Assembly: GCA_037953625.1 (NCBI GenBank)
Contig: CM075651.1
Location: 135,498,501 to 135,562,500, forward strand
Origin: Crotalaria pallida
Taxonomy: Eukaryota; Streptophyta; Magnoliopsida; Fabales; Fabaceae
Reading direction: 5' to 3'
Length of the DNA: 64,000 nt
In this document: piece after piece, positions 46,479-58,249 of the stretch
Layout of the letters: each line of letters opens with the position of its first letter
How positions within the stretch are numbered: position 1 is the first letter of the stretch
Made by a program: the position numbers and the translations under genes
Notes under the pieces: model-generated
Seen by the model: only the letters and a program-made list of their open reading frames with translations
Database searches by the model: none
Told to the model about the DNA's origin: nothing

Positions 46479-46993
46479 GGCTTATTTATAGTTTTAGTCC
46501 CTAAAAGTTCAGCGTGTTTTGATTTTAGTTCTTGGAAGTTATTTTAACATGGACTAGTCCTTAAATTTTCAAACATTTTGGTTTTGGTCCCTTCCATTAG
46601 TAAAAATCTGTTATTTGTTTGTGTGGCTAGCGAAACATCACATCAGCAGACCACATACTATGTGGTCTGAGGTGACACCAAATAGGTGATATGACGTGAA
46701 TGATACAAATCACGGTCGCAAAATGGTTCGATAAGCAAAATGGTCACGTTCGCAAAATTGAGTTCATGGGCCTAAATCATCCATGTCACATCACCTATTT
46801 GGTGCTACCTAACATCAGGCGGCTGCTGATGTGGATTTTCGTTAACCATGGGAGCAAATAACAAATTTTTACTAATGGAAGGGACCAAAACCAAAGTGTA
46901 TGAAAATTTAAGGACTAGTCCCAGTCAAAATAACTTATAGGGATTAAAACCAAAACACGTTGAACTTTTAGGGACTCAAACCATAAATAAGCC
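46479..46993. mobile_element. Mutator-type MITE, family A, 515 bp
   Basis: Termini ggcttatttatagttttagt and ccataaataagcc. The exact 9-bp duplication is tttaaataa (46,470-46,478 and 46,994-47,002). Confidence 0.93.
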
Positions 46994-47014
46994 TTTAAAT
47001 AATAATATTAATAA

Positions 47015-47524
47015 GGCTTAATTATGTCACATGTCCCTGAAGTTTGGGGTACTTTTGTCAGATACCCTTATACTTTTTTTTTTCAATGTCTGACTCCCTG
47101 AAGTTACTTCTGGGTTTGTCATATAGCCCTACTATCGATTCTGGGCAATTTTGATGACATGTAACATCAGAATTTTAGTCAAACGCAGGAGGCTAGTCAT
47201 GTGGTGCCGTGTGATGTCACACGGTCGAAGACGACCTCTCTCTTCAATTCTTTTTTTTCTTTTTTTATTTAACTAAAAATATAAAAATATTAAGTTTTTT
47301 AAATTAAAAAACAAAAGATCTTCGCCCACAGGGCACTAGGTGCTTAACCTCCTGCGTCTGATCAGGATTCCGATCTTACATGTCAGCAAAATTGGTCAGA
47401 ATCGGTAGTAGGGGTATATGACAAACCCAGAAGTAACTTCGGGGAGTCAAACATTGGAAAAAAAAGTATAAGAGTATCTGACAAAAGTACCCAAAACTTC
47501 AGAGACCTGTAACATAATTAAGCC
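47015..47524. mobile_element. Mutator-type MITE, family C, 510 bp
   Basis: Termini ggcttaattatgtcacatgt and the reverse complement of acctgtaacataattaagcc. Inner inverted blocks have gacaaacccagaagtaactt against aagttacttctgggtttgtc. The flanks share ttaataa. It stands only 12 bp beyond the previous element's duplication. Confidence 0.85.
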
Positions 47525-47629
47525 TTAATAATAAGTTTCATTTGTTTCCAAAAAAAAAAAAGAAAAATACAATGTTAAAGCAACACTTTAAAAGTTCAAA
47601 CATCGATTTGGTCATGACTCATCATATTT

Positions 47630-47830
47630 ATGTTTTGTTTGGTTGTACAAGAAAAATAAGAAATAGAGAAGAGAAAAGTATAAGAAAAAGAAAAAAAAAA
47701 AAGATTTTGTTGTTGTATGGTTTGAAAGAAAAAAGGTAGAAAATGAGAAGAGAAAAAAATTAAGTTTTCTCCTCTTTTATTTGATTAACATGAAAATGAG
47801 AAGAGATAAATTGATAAAGTTGTCCAAAGA
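47630..47830. mobile_element. Half-copy of the ct/ga-rich fold-back element
   Basis: Contains ttttgtttggttgtac, repeated agagaagagaaaag blocks and an opposing ttttctcctcttttat. Compare 32,130-32,790. Confidence 0.4.
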
Positions 47831-47959
47831 CAAATATACCCTCTATATAATAAAAAAAATATTGAAATTTTCTATTATTTAACAAGTTAAATCAATAAAT
47901 TTATTGATCAAAAAGACTTAGTTGGAATATTTACTCTTTGGCATTTATTGATCAACAAC

Positions 47960-48195
47960 ACTTAGTTGAATTTTTTTTGTCTGTACTCTTTGGGCCATCA
48001 CATGTGTCCTTAAGAGCACCCTTAATACCAGAGAATCCTTGAGACTAATCAAACACGAGGTCACGTTCCTGTGTCTCTCCCAGCGAGGTGTGTTAACCAG
48101 GAATCGAACCTGAGACTTCTTAGTCTCAGACCCAATTTCCAAGTTCTCAAGTTGACAGAATCGCACCATTTGAGACAACCTGTTGGTGACTTAGT
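47960..48195 (-). mobile_element. tRNA-type SINE, minus orientation
   Basis: On the minus strand it reads ggttgtctcaaatggtgcga (A-box-like) and tctcaggttcgattcctgg (B box). A long 3' region follows, ending ccaaagagtacagac plus an A-run. The flanks cttagttgaat and cttagttggaat look like a target-site duplication. Confidence 0.78.
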
Positions 48196-48199
48196 TGGA

Positions 48200-49310
48200 A
48201 TATGATCAAATTAATATTTGATATTTTGTATAATATTTTTTTTACATAACTTATGTTTTAAAAGGTAATGTATACTATTAAAATATTATGTTTTTTTTAA
48301 TTGATTAGAATGTTAGTTAACAACTTACATTAACATTAATAAAAAAAAGGAAATACTAAAAATGTCACGCTAGGAAAAATAGGCAATAAATAAGAGTGGA
48401 AAATACTCAGCAAATATATTAAGAAACAAGTAAAAAATAGCATTTTTATCAAAAACATAAAAATCCATTTTTTTTAATTTCTTATCCTTTTCATGCTTTA
48501 AAAAAAACTTTTTTTAATTTATAAAATCAACTATTATTTTTTTCTTCTTTCTAGATTTTCTCTCTCGAATCAAAACCAAAAAAAAAATCTCGTTCTAAAA
48601 TCTCTCTTTTTATTCTCTTTAATCAACAAAACAAAGTGTTAGCTAGCAACAATGATTTCTTCTTCTTTCACACCAATAAAAATATCTGAATGGAGTGAGA
48701 GGGACCCACAAAGAAAAGGACACTCTAGCTTTACAGTAGCCTATGTCACTTACTGACAGATCATAGATCCATGTCCTATCTATTTGTTGTGTGATGTACA
48801 TTGTTTTGATTTGTATGTTACTTCCTGTTATTTAGTATAGGTTATATTTTACAAAAAAATATTAAGGATAATTATATTTTATAAAACTTTAACACGATAT
48901 CTTAATATTATAATTTTTTTTTTCTATTTTTAATAAAATTTTTAAAAATATATTAGTTATATTAATAAATAAATGTATTTTATAAAAAAATATAAAATAA
49001 CTTATAAATAAAATTAAAGATTTTTTTTTAAAAAAAACGACATACAAATAAAAAAAGTATTCCTTCCGATTTCATTTATAGATCGCCTTTTAGAAAAAAA
49101 TTTAAAAAAATAATTATAAGTTATTTTGTATTTTTTATGAGATACTATTTATTATTTTTTCCTCTCATTCGCCTTTTGTTTATTAATGTAAAACAATGCA
49201 TTTGTGAAATTTTCAATAAAAATATATGAAGATAAAATTGTAATATTAAAATACATTGTTAAAGTTTAAAAAAAAACTATTCTCTTTGTTTTTATAAAGG
49301 AGTAGTTTAT
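48200..49310. other. AT-rich, gene-free; degraded MITE sequence
   Basis: Contains two decayed copies of a ttataagttattttgta-type MITE (about 48,830-49,020 and 49,063-49,300), also echoed at 63,127-63,300. No gene seen. Confidence 0.5.
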
Positions 49311-49317
49311 TGTAAAA

Positions 49318-49622
49318 CTCCATCCGACTCGAAATATAAGCAACAAAAAACATACATTTTTTGGTTTGAAATATAAGCAAAACTAACCAACTTTTTTAAA
49401 TTTTATTTCATTCTCAATGCTACTTTCTCATTCCCAATGCTACTTTCCAAAAACATCCCTAGAAAATTGTTATCTAATTAAAATTTTGTTTCATTCTCAA
49501 TGAAACTTTCCTAAAATATCTATGTTCTTTTATAAATTTGAGAAAATTAAATACAATCAACTAACCTCCTTAATAAGCGTAAAATTAGTTAGTTTTGCTT
49601 ATAATTCGTGCTGGAGGGAGTA
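49318..49622. mobile_element. Stowaway-type MITE, about 305 bp
   Basis: Left terminus ctccatccgactcgaaatat; right terminus is the reverse complement of ataattcgtgctggagggag, then TA. Inner part duplicated (ttctcaatgctactttc then ttcccaatgctactttc). Confidence 0.82.
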
Positions 49623-49989
49623 TATAATTAGAACTAGAGGGAGTATTTTTTATGCCTAAGTCTAACTCAAATTCAATTATTCAAAGTCAACATCAACCAC
49701 TCATGTTCAACCTTACTGCTAACGTGCACCCCAATCCAACTCTTAATTACTCTAAGTTTTTTTTAGTACTACAATTTACTGATCATATCATATCATATCA
49801 GCCCCTCAAGCACTAACAGTGTTTTGACCACTCTTTCTGTTTGCACCTTTTTGTTCATACCATATCCATCAAGATACCCTTTTATTTCATTCATTTATTT
49901 ACTTAGGCGAATAGGAAAAAGTGACACATATCTTTAAGTAATTAAATAACGGTAATTTGGAAAAATGATTGGTAGTTGAATAGGCTTAG

Positions 49990-51508
49990 CTACAAGGACC
50001 AAATAGAGCATTCAGGAGAATTTTCATGCTGGGGTTCTGCCAAGTCAAAAATTTTCAAGATCATTTTCCTGCTGAGGAGCTAGCTAGGAGGACCCCAAGA
50101 AGAGTTTTTGAGAAAGGTAAGACCCAATTTCTGATTTCTCATTTGAGAATTTGATGTCAATTTTGGAACTTTATTTATCAGTGCATCCTAGCTGGTTGGA
50201 AATGTGAAATAGTATGCTTGTTGTTTCATAATTCATAATAGAAATTCAAGTTTTTGGAATGGTAAAGTTTGGAGATTTGTTTAGGATATTCACTTTGGTA
50301 GGGATTTTGGTCTTGGAAATTTTGGATTGTGATTCATGTAAGCTGGATGTACAGTAAAATTGTGGTGAGGTATGTTTGGATGTTGATAAATTTAATGATT
50401 TAGGGCAGTTCTATCTGTCAATGTTTTGCTTGTGTATCTTTTGTTGAATTTTTTTAGAAGATTGAGTTTTCAGAATCATATGGTTTCTGTTGTTAAGATT
50501 TGGGATTTTTGATGCTTCTTTCGTCGAATTACCATTCTGCTTGAAGAAGAAACTAGAGCATTTTTAGTAATTAGTTGCGCATGTTGAACGAGTGTGAAGA
50601 GGAGAATTTGCAAATGATCTGTATTTACATTTCGTGAGGGAGAAGAGTGGAAGTTTTGTTTCCAGTGTTTTTGTTGGTGATGAGATGTTGCTGAATTACA
50701 ATATAGGAGGAAGATACCAGTAGTGAGTTGCAGAAAATTGACTTGGACTTCCAAATTCTTCAGACATTTCAATTTTTTATTTTTATTTTTTTGCATCTTT
50801 CCGTATGTCTCTTGAGTACTACAATGCCAGGGCAAGGGGGACATGGTGAGTAATCAAGGATAGAATATTACTTTGTGAGATTTTGTGATTGCTATTAAAG
50901 GAAAAAGTGAACGGAAGCAAGGTGTAAATTAACAAAATAAGTTAATTGATCCTAAAAAAAGAAGCTAACCTTATACTCTCAAGAAGATCATCCAGGGGCC
51001 AGTACCATTTGATAGTTCATTTTACTTGCATTTATTCAGTTCCTTACTCTTTTTCTATGCACCTGCAATCTTCCGCCTTTACAGTAAAAAAACATAAGCA
51101 CATTTATGCTTATTTTAACGTTTCAATGGATACTGCAAGCAAAGATCACACAAATAGAATGGTAGAAAATTATTATACTGTATGATATATTTCTCTCTCC
51201 CCTCCCCCTTAGCTTTTCCTATAAATGACCAAATCTTAGTAGAAGAGCTTTCCGAGCCTATGAAGTAATCATCCATGCAGAAGAGGGTCTATAGCTTCCA
51301 TATTTACCAATTGCTGATTAATGTTACTACCCTTTAGGTGTGTGCATCAAGGCTAGGCATTGACCAGATTTACGACTTGAATTGTATGCTGTTTATCTAG
51401 TTTATTGATGCTGTTTTAATACCTATAATATGCCTATTTAACTTAAATTTCATTTCTTCCTTCCCTTCAGGGCTAGCTGCTGATAGCTGAACAAAGATAA
51501 ACAGTATA
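49990..51508 (+). promoter_or_regulatory. 5' UTR and long leader intron of the WIT1-like gene
   Basis: A leader exon probably ends at 50,116 in agaaag before gtaagaccc. The intron then runs to cttcag at 51,470, where leader sequence resumes 38 bases before the start codon. The ORFs within (minus strand 50,844-50,476; plus 50,946-51,185) are judged incidental to the intron. I could not fix the transcription start or a TATA box. Confidence 0.5.
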
Positions 51509-54500
51509 ATGGATGAATTTGCTGATAAAGTTCAAGGTGGATTATATTCCGCAGATGCAGCTTTTAGCAAACTTGGCTCGCTCGAGGTTGAGAGGTTCTC
51601 AACTAAAGAAAATGACATCCAAGAACTTGAGATGTCCCAGCAAGCTTTAACAGAAATAGACTTTCGTTTAGCCTATTCTTCAGAGAAGCTGGTTAACTTG
51701 CATGTTCTTTATATTTATCTGTTGGCCCAGGAAAATGATCTTGAAGTAATGAATTCAAAGAATAACGGCATATTGACCAACTTCTTTGAGAAGGCAATGT
51801 CATTTGATCTATTGTCTGGTGTTTTAGATTCCGAGGTAAGAGAGCTGGACGATTTCCTGGACACTCTACATGAAGATATTGTTGATGCCCGTCATAAAAT
51901 ATTTTCATGCAGACACTTGGCTGAGGTTTTCTTTATGATGGAAGAAAAACTGCAGGACTCTGAAGAGTCTGTGAAGCAGTTTCAACAACAGTTATTGGAG
52001 TTGAAGATACAGTCATCCCAGTTACAGAAAATCCTTGTGGCTTTCCGACATGAGAATTGTAAGTTGAATTTTTCTTAAATATTTCTTCGTTCAAAAAAAT
52101 TATAATCAGGATGCTGTTCTTTCCCATGTTTTGGTTGACTGTTTACCTTTCTTAGTTATCCATGTAAACAGGCGAAACAGGGAAGGTCTTGAATTTATCA
52201 GAAAATGGTCAACTGACAGATATGAAAGCAAAATCAAATGATCAGCTGGTTGAAAACAGAAGATATATTCTACGAATGCTTGAGAAGTCCCTTGCAAGGG
52301 AGCTAGAACTTGAAAAGAAGTTAGCAGAGTTGAGAAAAAATGAAGAGCTAAAGTTGAAACTTCACTACACTGAACAAGTAGCCTTGCGTATGGAAGAAGC
52401 GGCAGAAGTTGTTTGGGGAAGATTTTTAGAGGCAGACAACGCTTCTGAGGTTCTGATGGGAATTTCCAAAGGTCTAATCGGACGCCTCCAAGTAACTGAG
52501 TTCAACCTTAATGGTTTCACGCAACGAGAAAATGATCTGAAATCAAAAGTTCAAAATTTAATAGAACAACTCATTGCTAAAGATGCTGCTTTGGAGAAGC
52601 TCGAGAGAAGTCATGTTGAGAATATTAAGGAAAATTCGGCTGAAGTGCAGGCTTTGAAGAAAAGGGTGTCATTTTTTGAAGAAGAACGAAAAGATTTTGA
52701 GCATAGGATGAATGCTGTGATTGCAGAGAATGAATCTTGTCAAGAACAACTAATTGAAATGGAAAATTTTGTCGAGTCTCTGAAAGAAAGCATTGAGATA
52801 ACAGAAAATCGGGCTGAGAGTGCAGAAGCAAAAGTTACACAATTAAGTGAGACCAACTTGGAGCTTACTGAAGAGCTGAACTTTCTTAAAGGGAGTGCTA
52901 GCACTGCAGAGAAAAAGGTTGGTTCACTTGAGAAACAACTAAGGGAATTAGATCTCCAACTACAGAATGCAAAGGCATCTTCAGAAGCTAGTCAAGAACA
53001 GCAGAACATGTTATATTCAGCAATATGGGATATGGAATTATTAATTGAAGAGCTAAAATCAAAGGTTTCAAAAGCTGAAAGTAGTAAAGAAAGTGCAGAA
53101 GAGCAATGCACTATGCTATCTGAAACTAACATAGAACTTAATAAAGAATTAGACCTCCTGAGATCCGAAATGATCAGCCTGAAAACATCTTTGAAGGAAG
53201 CTAGCAACTCAAAATTATCTAGTACGAAAGAAATTAATACCAGAACCAAGGTTATCATGGATATGGTAATGCAACTATCCACTGAAAGGGAGCGCATTAA
53301 TAAACAGGTAATGACTTCTATAATTTTAAAACTGAATTTGCATAAAAGATGTGTTCACTTGATTGGGTACCCCAAAGTTTAATTTTATCATTCATTGTTT
53401 TACTTTTGTCAATTTTATTCTATTGAGCAAATTTCGTGCACTTAAATGTGTATGTTTGGGTCAAACTGAACAACAACAACAACAACTAAGCCTTTGTCCC
53501 ACTAGGTGGGGACGGCTACATGGATCAAATGATGCCATAAAGGCCTATCATAAATCATGTCTTTGGATAAGGCATTGATTGCCATATCCTTCTCAATTGT
53601 TTCGCCTATAGTTTTTCTAGGTCTTCCTCTTCCTCTAGCCCTTGCAGTACCCTCCATTTGGGTCAAACTGAAATTAACTTAAAATATTCTAGGATTCATT
53701 TGATGACATTATACTTTTAAGGACCAAATTGAGAAGAGTGCATATTTTGCAGACCATAATAGCAGTTTCTCCCCTATTTTTATTTTTATTTTTATTTTTA
53801 TTTTTATTTTTATAAGGATATTAAAATATAAATTGTACAGGCTCTCTACATTGTCACCTGAATCAGATCTATAGGACTACAGTAGTTAATGGATACTTAT
53901 ACTGAAAGAAAGTAGTGATAGTGGACTTAACGGTAGCCATTTGTTCCAATTACTATGTTCTGTATAATTAAATACGAAAATGAATTGATGCATTTCCTTG
54001 GAAGTTGGATACCAGCGTGATGATTTTCAAATAATAGCATAGATTAATCAACTGCGGCAGAACTATGATATGCTAACAGGACATTGTCATTGTACCATTT
54101 TTCTTCATGCAGCTAGATGCTTTGAAAAGAGAAAATAGAAGTTTGGTAGTAAAGTTAAAGGATACCAAAGTTGGTAACCGTCTAGATGTATACAACAATG
54201 GACTAGATAACAAAAATGAAGATCAAGCTTCCAACATTGACTCAAGCAATGGTAGTTGTGAAAAGTCATATGATGAAGAAGGAACAGATCCCTTTAATAA
54301 AACCTTTCAGGCAGGTACCTTTCCTTTCCACATAATCTTTTTTAGTAGTTGATAGGCATATATAATGAAGTTAGGTAAATGGTGGGTGTTATTTAATGGT
54401 TCTTGAAATGATTCTGCCCATGGGGTATATTTATTGCATAATCAGTGTCTTGACATGCATTTACATACATGTCAACCCACAACTTTAATTAATTTTTCTA

Positions 54501-56733
54501 TTAAGTGAATAAAATGGAAATAAAAAAGTCTGAAAACCTCAAATAACTACCTCACTAATCTTTAGGATATGCTTTTCATGATTGGGGAGTCCGAACACCA
54601 CACTCAGTTTCTTGCATACCATGGTTACTTTCTCATTTTATGAATTGAGTTGAAGTTAACCTTATCAATATGTGCTTAATACATCAATATTCTGCTCATC
54701 TGCTGCATTTCTTATTTTTCATTGTAAGCTCTAGTTAGTGTAATGTCCAGTTGTTTGAAGAAACCCTCCACTTCAATTGGTATTTTTTCACGAAAAGCAA
54801 ACATGAGATAATAAGTCCAATCTTTCTCTAAAATTTCAATTAGCTATCCAGAATTCAAGTTGGTTAAGTTTTGCCTCTTCCTCGGAGATAAACGATCAAA
54901 CAATTCCAAATCATGGTCCTTCCGGATTGGATCATCCAGATGACACATCTCATGAAGTCATTACAATTATACTGGCGAGATATATGTGTCGTCTGCGATC
55001 AGTATGCTATTATGCGTTTCACAAGTTGTAAGCATATTGGAAACTCTTAGTACCCAATGGCAAAACTTATCAGTTGACTGTCAATGATATAAAGGAAGCC
55101 TTCAAGGGCTCTTGCATATGTGATGAAAATTTAGAAATAAATTTATCCTAGTTGAATCCGTTCAAAGTAACTATAAGCTAAATAGTTAGTTAATACCTGA
55201 TTTACCATACACTGGTAGAATTGATGAATACATATACTGTCTCTAGGTTTCTGTGGCTTTCACTTTTCAGCAAAGTTTTTAATAAGAAAGAACTCGAAAA
55301 GATAAACAAAACAGTTGATGAAGCTAACATAAGCTCTGATTTTTCCTGCCTGCTGTTGCCACATCTTGCTTTTATTATTGTTGAGCCTATATAATGTTTG
55401 TATTAACAATGGACTTTGCGTTTTTCCTGTCATCATCTTTCCTTCGTATCTATTATATTATCGCCTTCTCTTCCTTAATACACTGATGGCATGACAGCAG
55501 TGGTAACTTGCTAACCTACAGAGCTTATTTTCAATTCTCTTTTTTGAAGCTCTCTTTTCCCCTTTCCATGCTATAGTGAGTTAGAACATGAGCATTTAGG
55601 ATTTGAAAGTATACCAGAAATGCTGACAATTCTAATTCAAGTTTTCTTGCCGCATTTACTAAATTAATGGCGCGTGATGCTTGCAATGGTAATTCACTAA
55701 TTCGTGTAGGATTGTACCAATGCCGAACATTAATCAATCACCAAATGGTTTTTAAGTCATATTCTTTTTTTTAGGTAAAAGACAAATATCATTACCTTGA
55801 ACAAACTTGGGGAAAAACCTAAATAGCTAGCTATCATCTATGATTGGTTCTAACTAAAAAAGGGACTAAGCTACCTCACAAAACCAAAGGCAAGAAAAAA
55901 GCCTACTCAAAGCACCTCAAAAATATTTCTCTGCTCAATCCTAATCTTTGAAAACTGTATAACCTGAATTCTAGAAATTACTTCATGCTTAGTCCTTCTA
56001 AAGACAGTATGCACTGTGCTGATTCTATTACAAAAGATTCTAGCATTTCTTTCATTCCAAATGTTATAGCTCAAAGATGCCAAAACTAAGTAGAAAATTC
56101 TCTTCTTGAATTTGTCATGATCCCAACTATAAGCCTTCTCGACCATTGCTGAAAATTATCAGAGCAGGATTTCATGTCAATCCAAGCCTTACATAACTCC
56201 AGGAGCTGAGTGGAAAACCTGCAAGTTAAAAGCAAATGGTTTCTGACATCTCAAATGCTTAAACCACCAGCTTTCTTCTTACTGCATACCTGATCCCAGC
56301 TAATTAGGGGAATAGCTCTGCCATCAGCATTTAAGTCATATTCTTGCTCCTGTTATTCTTACCCTCAGTGAATTTTATGCATTCCTGTGGAGACATTACA
56401 AATTAGAGAATTTATTTTATGTCACTGCCTAACAGAAATATTGGACCTTGCATTGATAGAATTAAAATCCATTTTTGAGCTCCTAATTTTATATTCGTTT
56501 GTATTTTATCGTAACCCTTTCCTTTTATTTGTTTCTATTGCTAGGTGGGTGAACCATCAGAAGGTGCAAGCTCTGGAAGTCAATTAGGATCATCTATTTC
56601 AACAGATAAGTCTGCAAATTGGAGAAAATTGGCATTTCTTTTAGTGACAATGATTGTCCCACTGGTTTCTGTGTTAGCCTTGTGCTTGTTTGACAAAGAA
56701 ACGTTTTCATTTCTGAAAGCTTTTGATGGCTAA
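51509..56733 (+). CDS. WIT1: WIT1-like tail-anchored nuclear-envelope protein
   Basis: Coding exons 51,509-52,058, 52,172-53,307, 54,113-54,310 and 56,545-56,733 join into 690 aa, near the size of Arabidopsis WIT1. The N-terminal part includes EIDFRLAYSSEKLVNLHVL and FDLLSGVLDSEVRELDDFL, which I recognise from WIT proteins. Residues from about 150 to 600 are charged, heptad-like coiled coil. A single hydrophobic segment (about 657-677, FLLVTMIVPLVSVLAL) lies 13 residues from the C-terminus, as in a tail anchor. WIT proteins sit at the outer nuclear envelope. With WIP proteins they bind the WPP domain of RanGAP and, in Arabidopsis, recruit a class XI myosin for nuclear movement. Introns 3 and 4 carry LINE fragments, and the last intron appears to use a GC donor. 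Confidence 0.92.
53455..53672 (-). mobile_element. 5'-truncated RTE-type LINE in a WIT1 intron
   Basis: The insert (53,471-53,656) is flanked by tttgggtcaaactgaa on both sides (53,455-53,470; 53,657-53,672), a perfect 16-bp duplication. On the minus strand it is fully open and reads GTARARGRGRPRKTIGETI, then EKDMAINALSKDMI and LIHVAVPT before a TAG. This is the C-terminal end of an RTE-clade LINE protein. It ends in a (ttg)n tail. The 3' tail (cccactaggtggggacggct on the plus strand) also resembles that of the plant Au SINE, which I recall shares it. Confidence 0.85.
53777..53813. repeat. (TTTTA)n microsatellite
   Basis: Six to seven units of tttta/attttt in WIT1 intron 3. Confidence 0.85.
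55751..56345 (-). mobile_element. 5'-truncated L1-type LINE in the last WIT1 intron
   Basis: The insert (55,767-56,329) is flanked by tttaagtcatattctt on both sides, a perfect 16-bp duplication. On the minus strand it reads ADGRAIPLISWDQVCSKKK, then AGGLSI, with one stop, and later SYNIWNERNARIF. This is the order expected at the end of an L1-type reverse transcriptase and its zinc-binding domain. It ends in a poly-A (poly-T on the plus strand). The few in-frame defects and the perfect duplication suggest modest age. Confidence 0.9.
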
Positions 56734-57400
56734 GTTATGACCTGGTGTGTAGAAAATTTTCTGTTTGTGCAGTTGTGCTTCCTTCAAGTATTTTATCTTT
56801 TGTATTGTATATTCATGTATGTATTTATTTATTCATGTGATCCTGGTGGGTGTAAGCTAATAATATTTCTATCAAATTGTAGATTTTAGATTATTCTATC
56901 ATGAGTGTTTAACAGATCAAAGTTTGGGTTTAATAAAGATGCAAATGATAAACAAGTATGATCCAGAGATATATTAATCATGGAAAAGGGGCAAGAAGAG
57001 AAATCTGACTTAGAATTGTTTGATACATGATAGTGTGTTAGGTTTTTTCAGCATTATACCAAGATGTGTGGAAGTTATCAAATTCAAGAAAGATATGTAC
57101 TTTTTAAGTAGTTAAAAAAAGCAAAGTATTATGGAAAAGTGTTGTAGTCAATAACCTATAAGTGTTATGTATATGTTCAAAATGAAAACTTGTTTTTTAT
57201 TATTTTCTTAAAGAGTGCTCTAAGCATACTTGTTAGTGACAACCATAATGTAATTCATGGGCTTTCATCTGGGTATTGTATTTGAAATGATAAAAACTAG
57301 ATATTGAATTTGGATGATGTACATGTGATGTGAGCTATAGTCATTGTTAAGGAGGAGCTTAATGAAATTGAAGATTTGAAATTGGAATAATAAGCATAAA
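56734..57400 (+). other. WIT1 3' UTR and downstream spacer
   Basis: The early part contains tgtattgtatattcatgtat and aataatatttct, plausible plant polyadenylation context. No further gene seen. Confidence 0.45.
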
Positions 57401-57403
57401 TGA

Positions 57404-57670
57404 AGTAATATATAAGTAAGTTTGACACTACATCTTCATCCAAAAACTATATCTATATGCATTCATTCTCTCAAGATCCATAAGGCATCAATTAAGCTAG
57501 AACAACCATGTTCGAGCTGGGAACATCAATTGATAAAGAAGTAACATATAAGTAGGTTTAACACCATATCTTGATCCAAAAACTTAAGGCAATACCTAGA
57601 TGCATTCATTTTCTTGATACCCACAAGGCATCAATTAAGGTAGAACAACCATGTTCATACTGAATACGTC
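57404..57670. repeat. Two-copy tandem repeat, unit about 135 bp
   Basis: Both copies contain gaagtaa, atataagta, atccaaaaac, atgcattcatt, aaggcatcaattaa and tagaacaaccatgttc in order. Diverged by substitutions and small indels. Confidence 0.8.
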
Positions 57671-57765
57671 CTCAATAAAGTGGTGCTATCTCTCCCACAA
57701 AAGTTTTCTCCATACACAAGACTTGTATCCGAGTCGTTGCTTCAAGAGAAAGTGATATATACTAC

Positions 57766-58241
57766 TAACATTGGCAATTAGGGCGGGCGGGCGGGTGGGC
57801 TTGGCCCGCGCCCGCATTAAGCCCGCAAAAATTGCGGGCGGGCATGCCCGCCCTAATTAATTTTTAGGGCCGAAAAATCAAGCCCTGCCCGCCCTAAGTG
57901 CGGGCAGGGCGGGCCTGCGGGCCGCCCGTTTTGTTATTATTTATTTTTTTTTTCTATTTTTCCTTTGGTTTTTTACTATATAGTGTAAAAAAAATGCGGG
58001 CGGCCCGCCCGCCCGCATGCCCGCCCGCCCTAATTAGACTATTTTCTTGTATTTTGCAGCAAAAAAGAAATTTTTTTAATTTAATAGAGGCCCGCGGCCC
58101 GCCCGCACTAGCCCGCAAAAAATTAGGGCGGGCGCGGGCGGGCATAATTTTTGGATTTTGTCCAAATCCTTCGCCCTGCTCGCAAAAAAGTGCGGGCGGG
58201 CGGGCGGGGCCCGCGGGCTTTGGCCCTAATTGCCAACGTTA
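57766..58241. mobile_element. hAT-like element with G-quadruplex-prone termini, 476 bp
   Basis: Termini taacattggcaattagggcg and the reverse complement of ggccctaattgccaacgtta. The exact 8-bp duplication is tatactac (57,758-57,765 and 58,242-58,249). Both arms are runs of gggc/gcccg. The gggcgggcgggcgggtggg run near 57,782 fits the G-quadruplex pattern. No transposase; the ORFs through it are GC artefacts. Confidence 0.9.
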
Positions 58242-58249
58242 TATACTAC

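Noticed and set aside
50476..50844. 122-codon minus-strand ORF
   Set aside because: It falls in the WIT1 5'-UTR intron, antisense, with no known motif.
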